From Spirochaetaceae bacterium (lineage in GTDB: Bacteria > Spirochaetota > Spirochaetia > Treponematales > Breznakiellaceae), in contig JAITNZ010000097.1 in assembly GCA_031290205.1 (NCBI GenBank), positions 1 to 5,065 of the forward strand: a stretch of DNA of 5,065 nucleotides. The letters run 5' to 3'. Below are positions 4,718-5,065 of this stretch, in pieces. Positions within the stretch are counted from its first letter, which is position 1. Each line of letters starts with the position of its first letter. The notes under the pieces were generated by a model. That model was not told the DNA's origin. It did no database searches and was given only the letters and a program-made list of their open reading frames with translations. A program made the position numbers and the translations under genes.

Positions 4718-5065
4718 TTAGCTGATCTCTACGGTGCCGCCGGCGGCTTCGACTGATTTTTTAATCTTCTCGGCTTCGTCCTTCGACACGTTTTCCTTCA
4801 GCGGTTTAGGGGCGCCTTCGACAAGGTCTTTCGCCTCTTTCAGACCAAGACCAGTAACAACGCGAACCTCTTTAATCACGGCGATTTTCTTCGCATCTTC
4901 GAACGCCTTGAGAGTAGCGGTAAATTCCGTCTGCTCTTCGACAGGCGCCGCCGCCGCTCCGGGAGCCGCGCCGACCGCCGCCACCGCCACAGGAGCCGCC
5001 GCCGATACGCCGAACTTCTCCTCCATCAGTTTGACCAGTTCCGAAACTTCAAGAACCGTCATTCC
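4718..5065 (-). CDS. rplL: 50S ribosomal protein L7/L12, 5' end beyond the window
   Basis: L7/L12 forms the mobile stalk of the large ribosomal subunit, recruits translation GTPases and is present in several copies bound through L10. The sequence shows the end of the N-terminal dimerisation helices (TVLEVSELVKLMEEKFGVSAA), the Ala/Pro/Gly-rich flexible hinge (about 25 residues of the visible part), then the globular C-terminal domain with EFTATLKAFEDAKKIAVIKEVR, TGLGLKEAKDLVEGAPKPLKE and the final GGTVEIS. The first in-window Met (codon at 5060-5062) aligns with an internal Met or neighbouring position of the family (the usual sequence runs ...IENMTVLELSELV), and the frame stays open to the window edge. 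The true start is therefore outside, probably about 13-16 residues upstream, for a full length near 125-130. The downstream gene is ispD, not the expected rpoB. Confidence 0.96.
   Translation of the reverse strand, partial: GMTVLEVSELVKLMEEKFGVSAAAPVAVAAVGAAPGAAAAPVEEQTEFTATLKAFEDAKKIAVIKEVRVVTGLGLKEAKDLVEGAPKPLKENVSKDEAEKIKKSVEAAGGTVEIS

Noticed and set aside
5060..5062. ATG at 5060-5062 as the true rplL start
   Set aside because: It aligns inside the N-terminal helix region of L7/L12, so the annotated N-terminus must lie beyond the edge.

Overview
The window most likely comes from a spirochaete, probably a Treponema-like host-associated bacterium. This rests on three things: a short stand-alone Nfu scaffold gene next to a NusG-domain-II/Gx membrane pair, long poly-G/poly-C tracts of the kind treponemes use for phase variation, and roughly balanced base composition. 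The genus is an inference; no rRNA or other phylogenetic marker gene is complete here.

Positions 1-344 contain no convincing gene. They hold two diverged copies of a hairpin-bearing intergenic repeat (10-69 and 131-200, offset 121 bp), a C8 run, a pair of TGAAGTGCA direct repeats 20 bp apart, and a near-perfect housekeeping promoter (TTGACA, 17-bp spacer, TATATT). The promoter fires into a tight four-gene plus-strand operon (345-3888). Its genes are an Nfu-type Fe-S scaffold, a membrane-anchored NusG domain II protein with three conserved cysteines, a Gx-family (ECF S-component-like) membrane protein with an extra EcfT-like C-terminal half, and a 601-residue envelope protein of unknown function. 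Every junction overlaps (8, 17 and 4 nt), so translation is probably coupled. The NusG-II/Gx pair resembles the EetA/EetB pair of flavin-based extracellular electron transfer loci, and the Nfu protein fits a redox or quinone theme, but the substrate cannot be read from this window.

The last operon gene carries three 9-nt homopolymer tracts (C9, G9, G9). A one-base slip at any of the three tested shifts (loss or gain in C9, loss in either G9) would truncate the protein. It looks like a phase-variable (contingency) gene. Its N-terminal domain resembles an M28 aminopeptidase/Gaa1-like fold that lacks the usual metal ligands.

On the minus strand, convergent with the operon and only 23 bp from it, are ispD (MEP isoprenoid pathway) and, upstream of ispD, rplL (ribosomal protein L7/L12), whose first codons lie beyond the right edge. 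rplL is normally followed by rpoB; here it is followed by a GC-rich stem-loop and ispD, so the usual rplJL-rpoBC order is interrupted.
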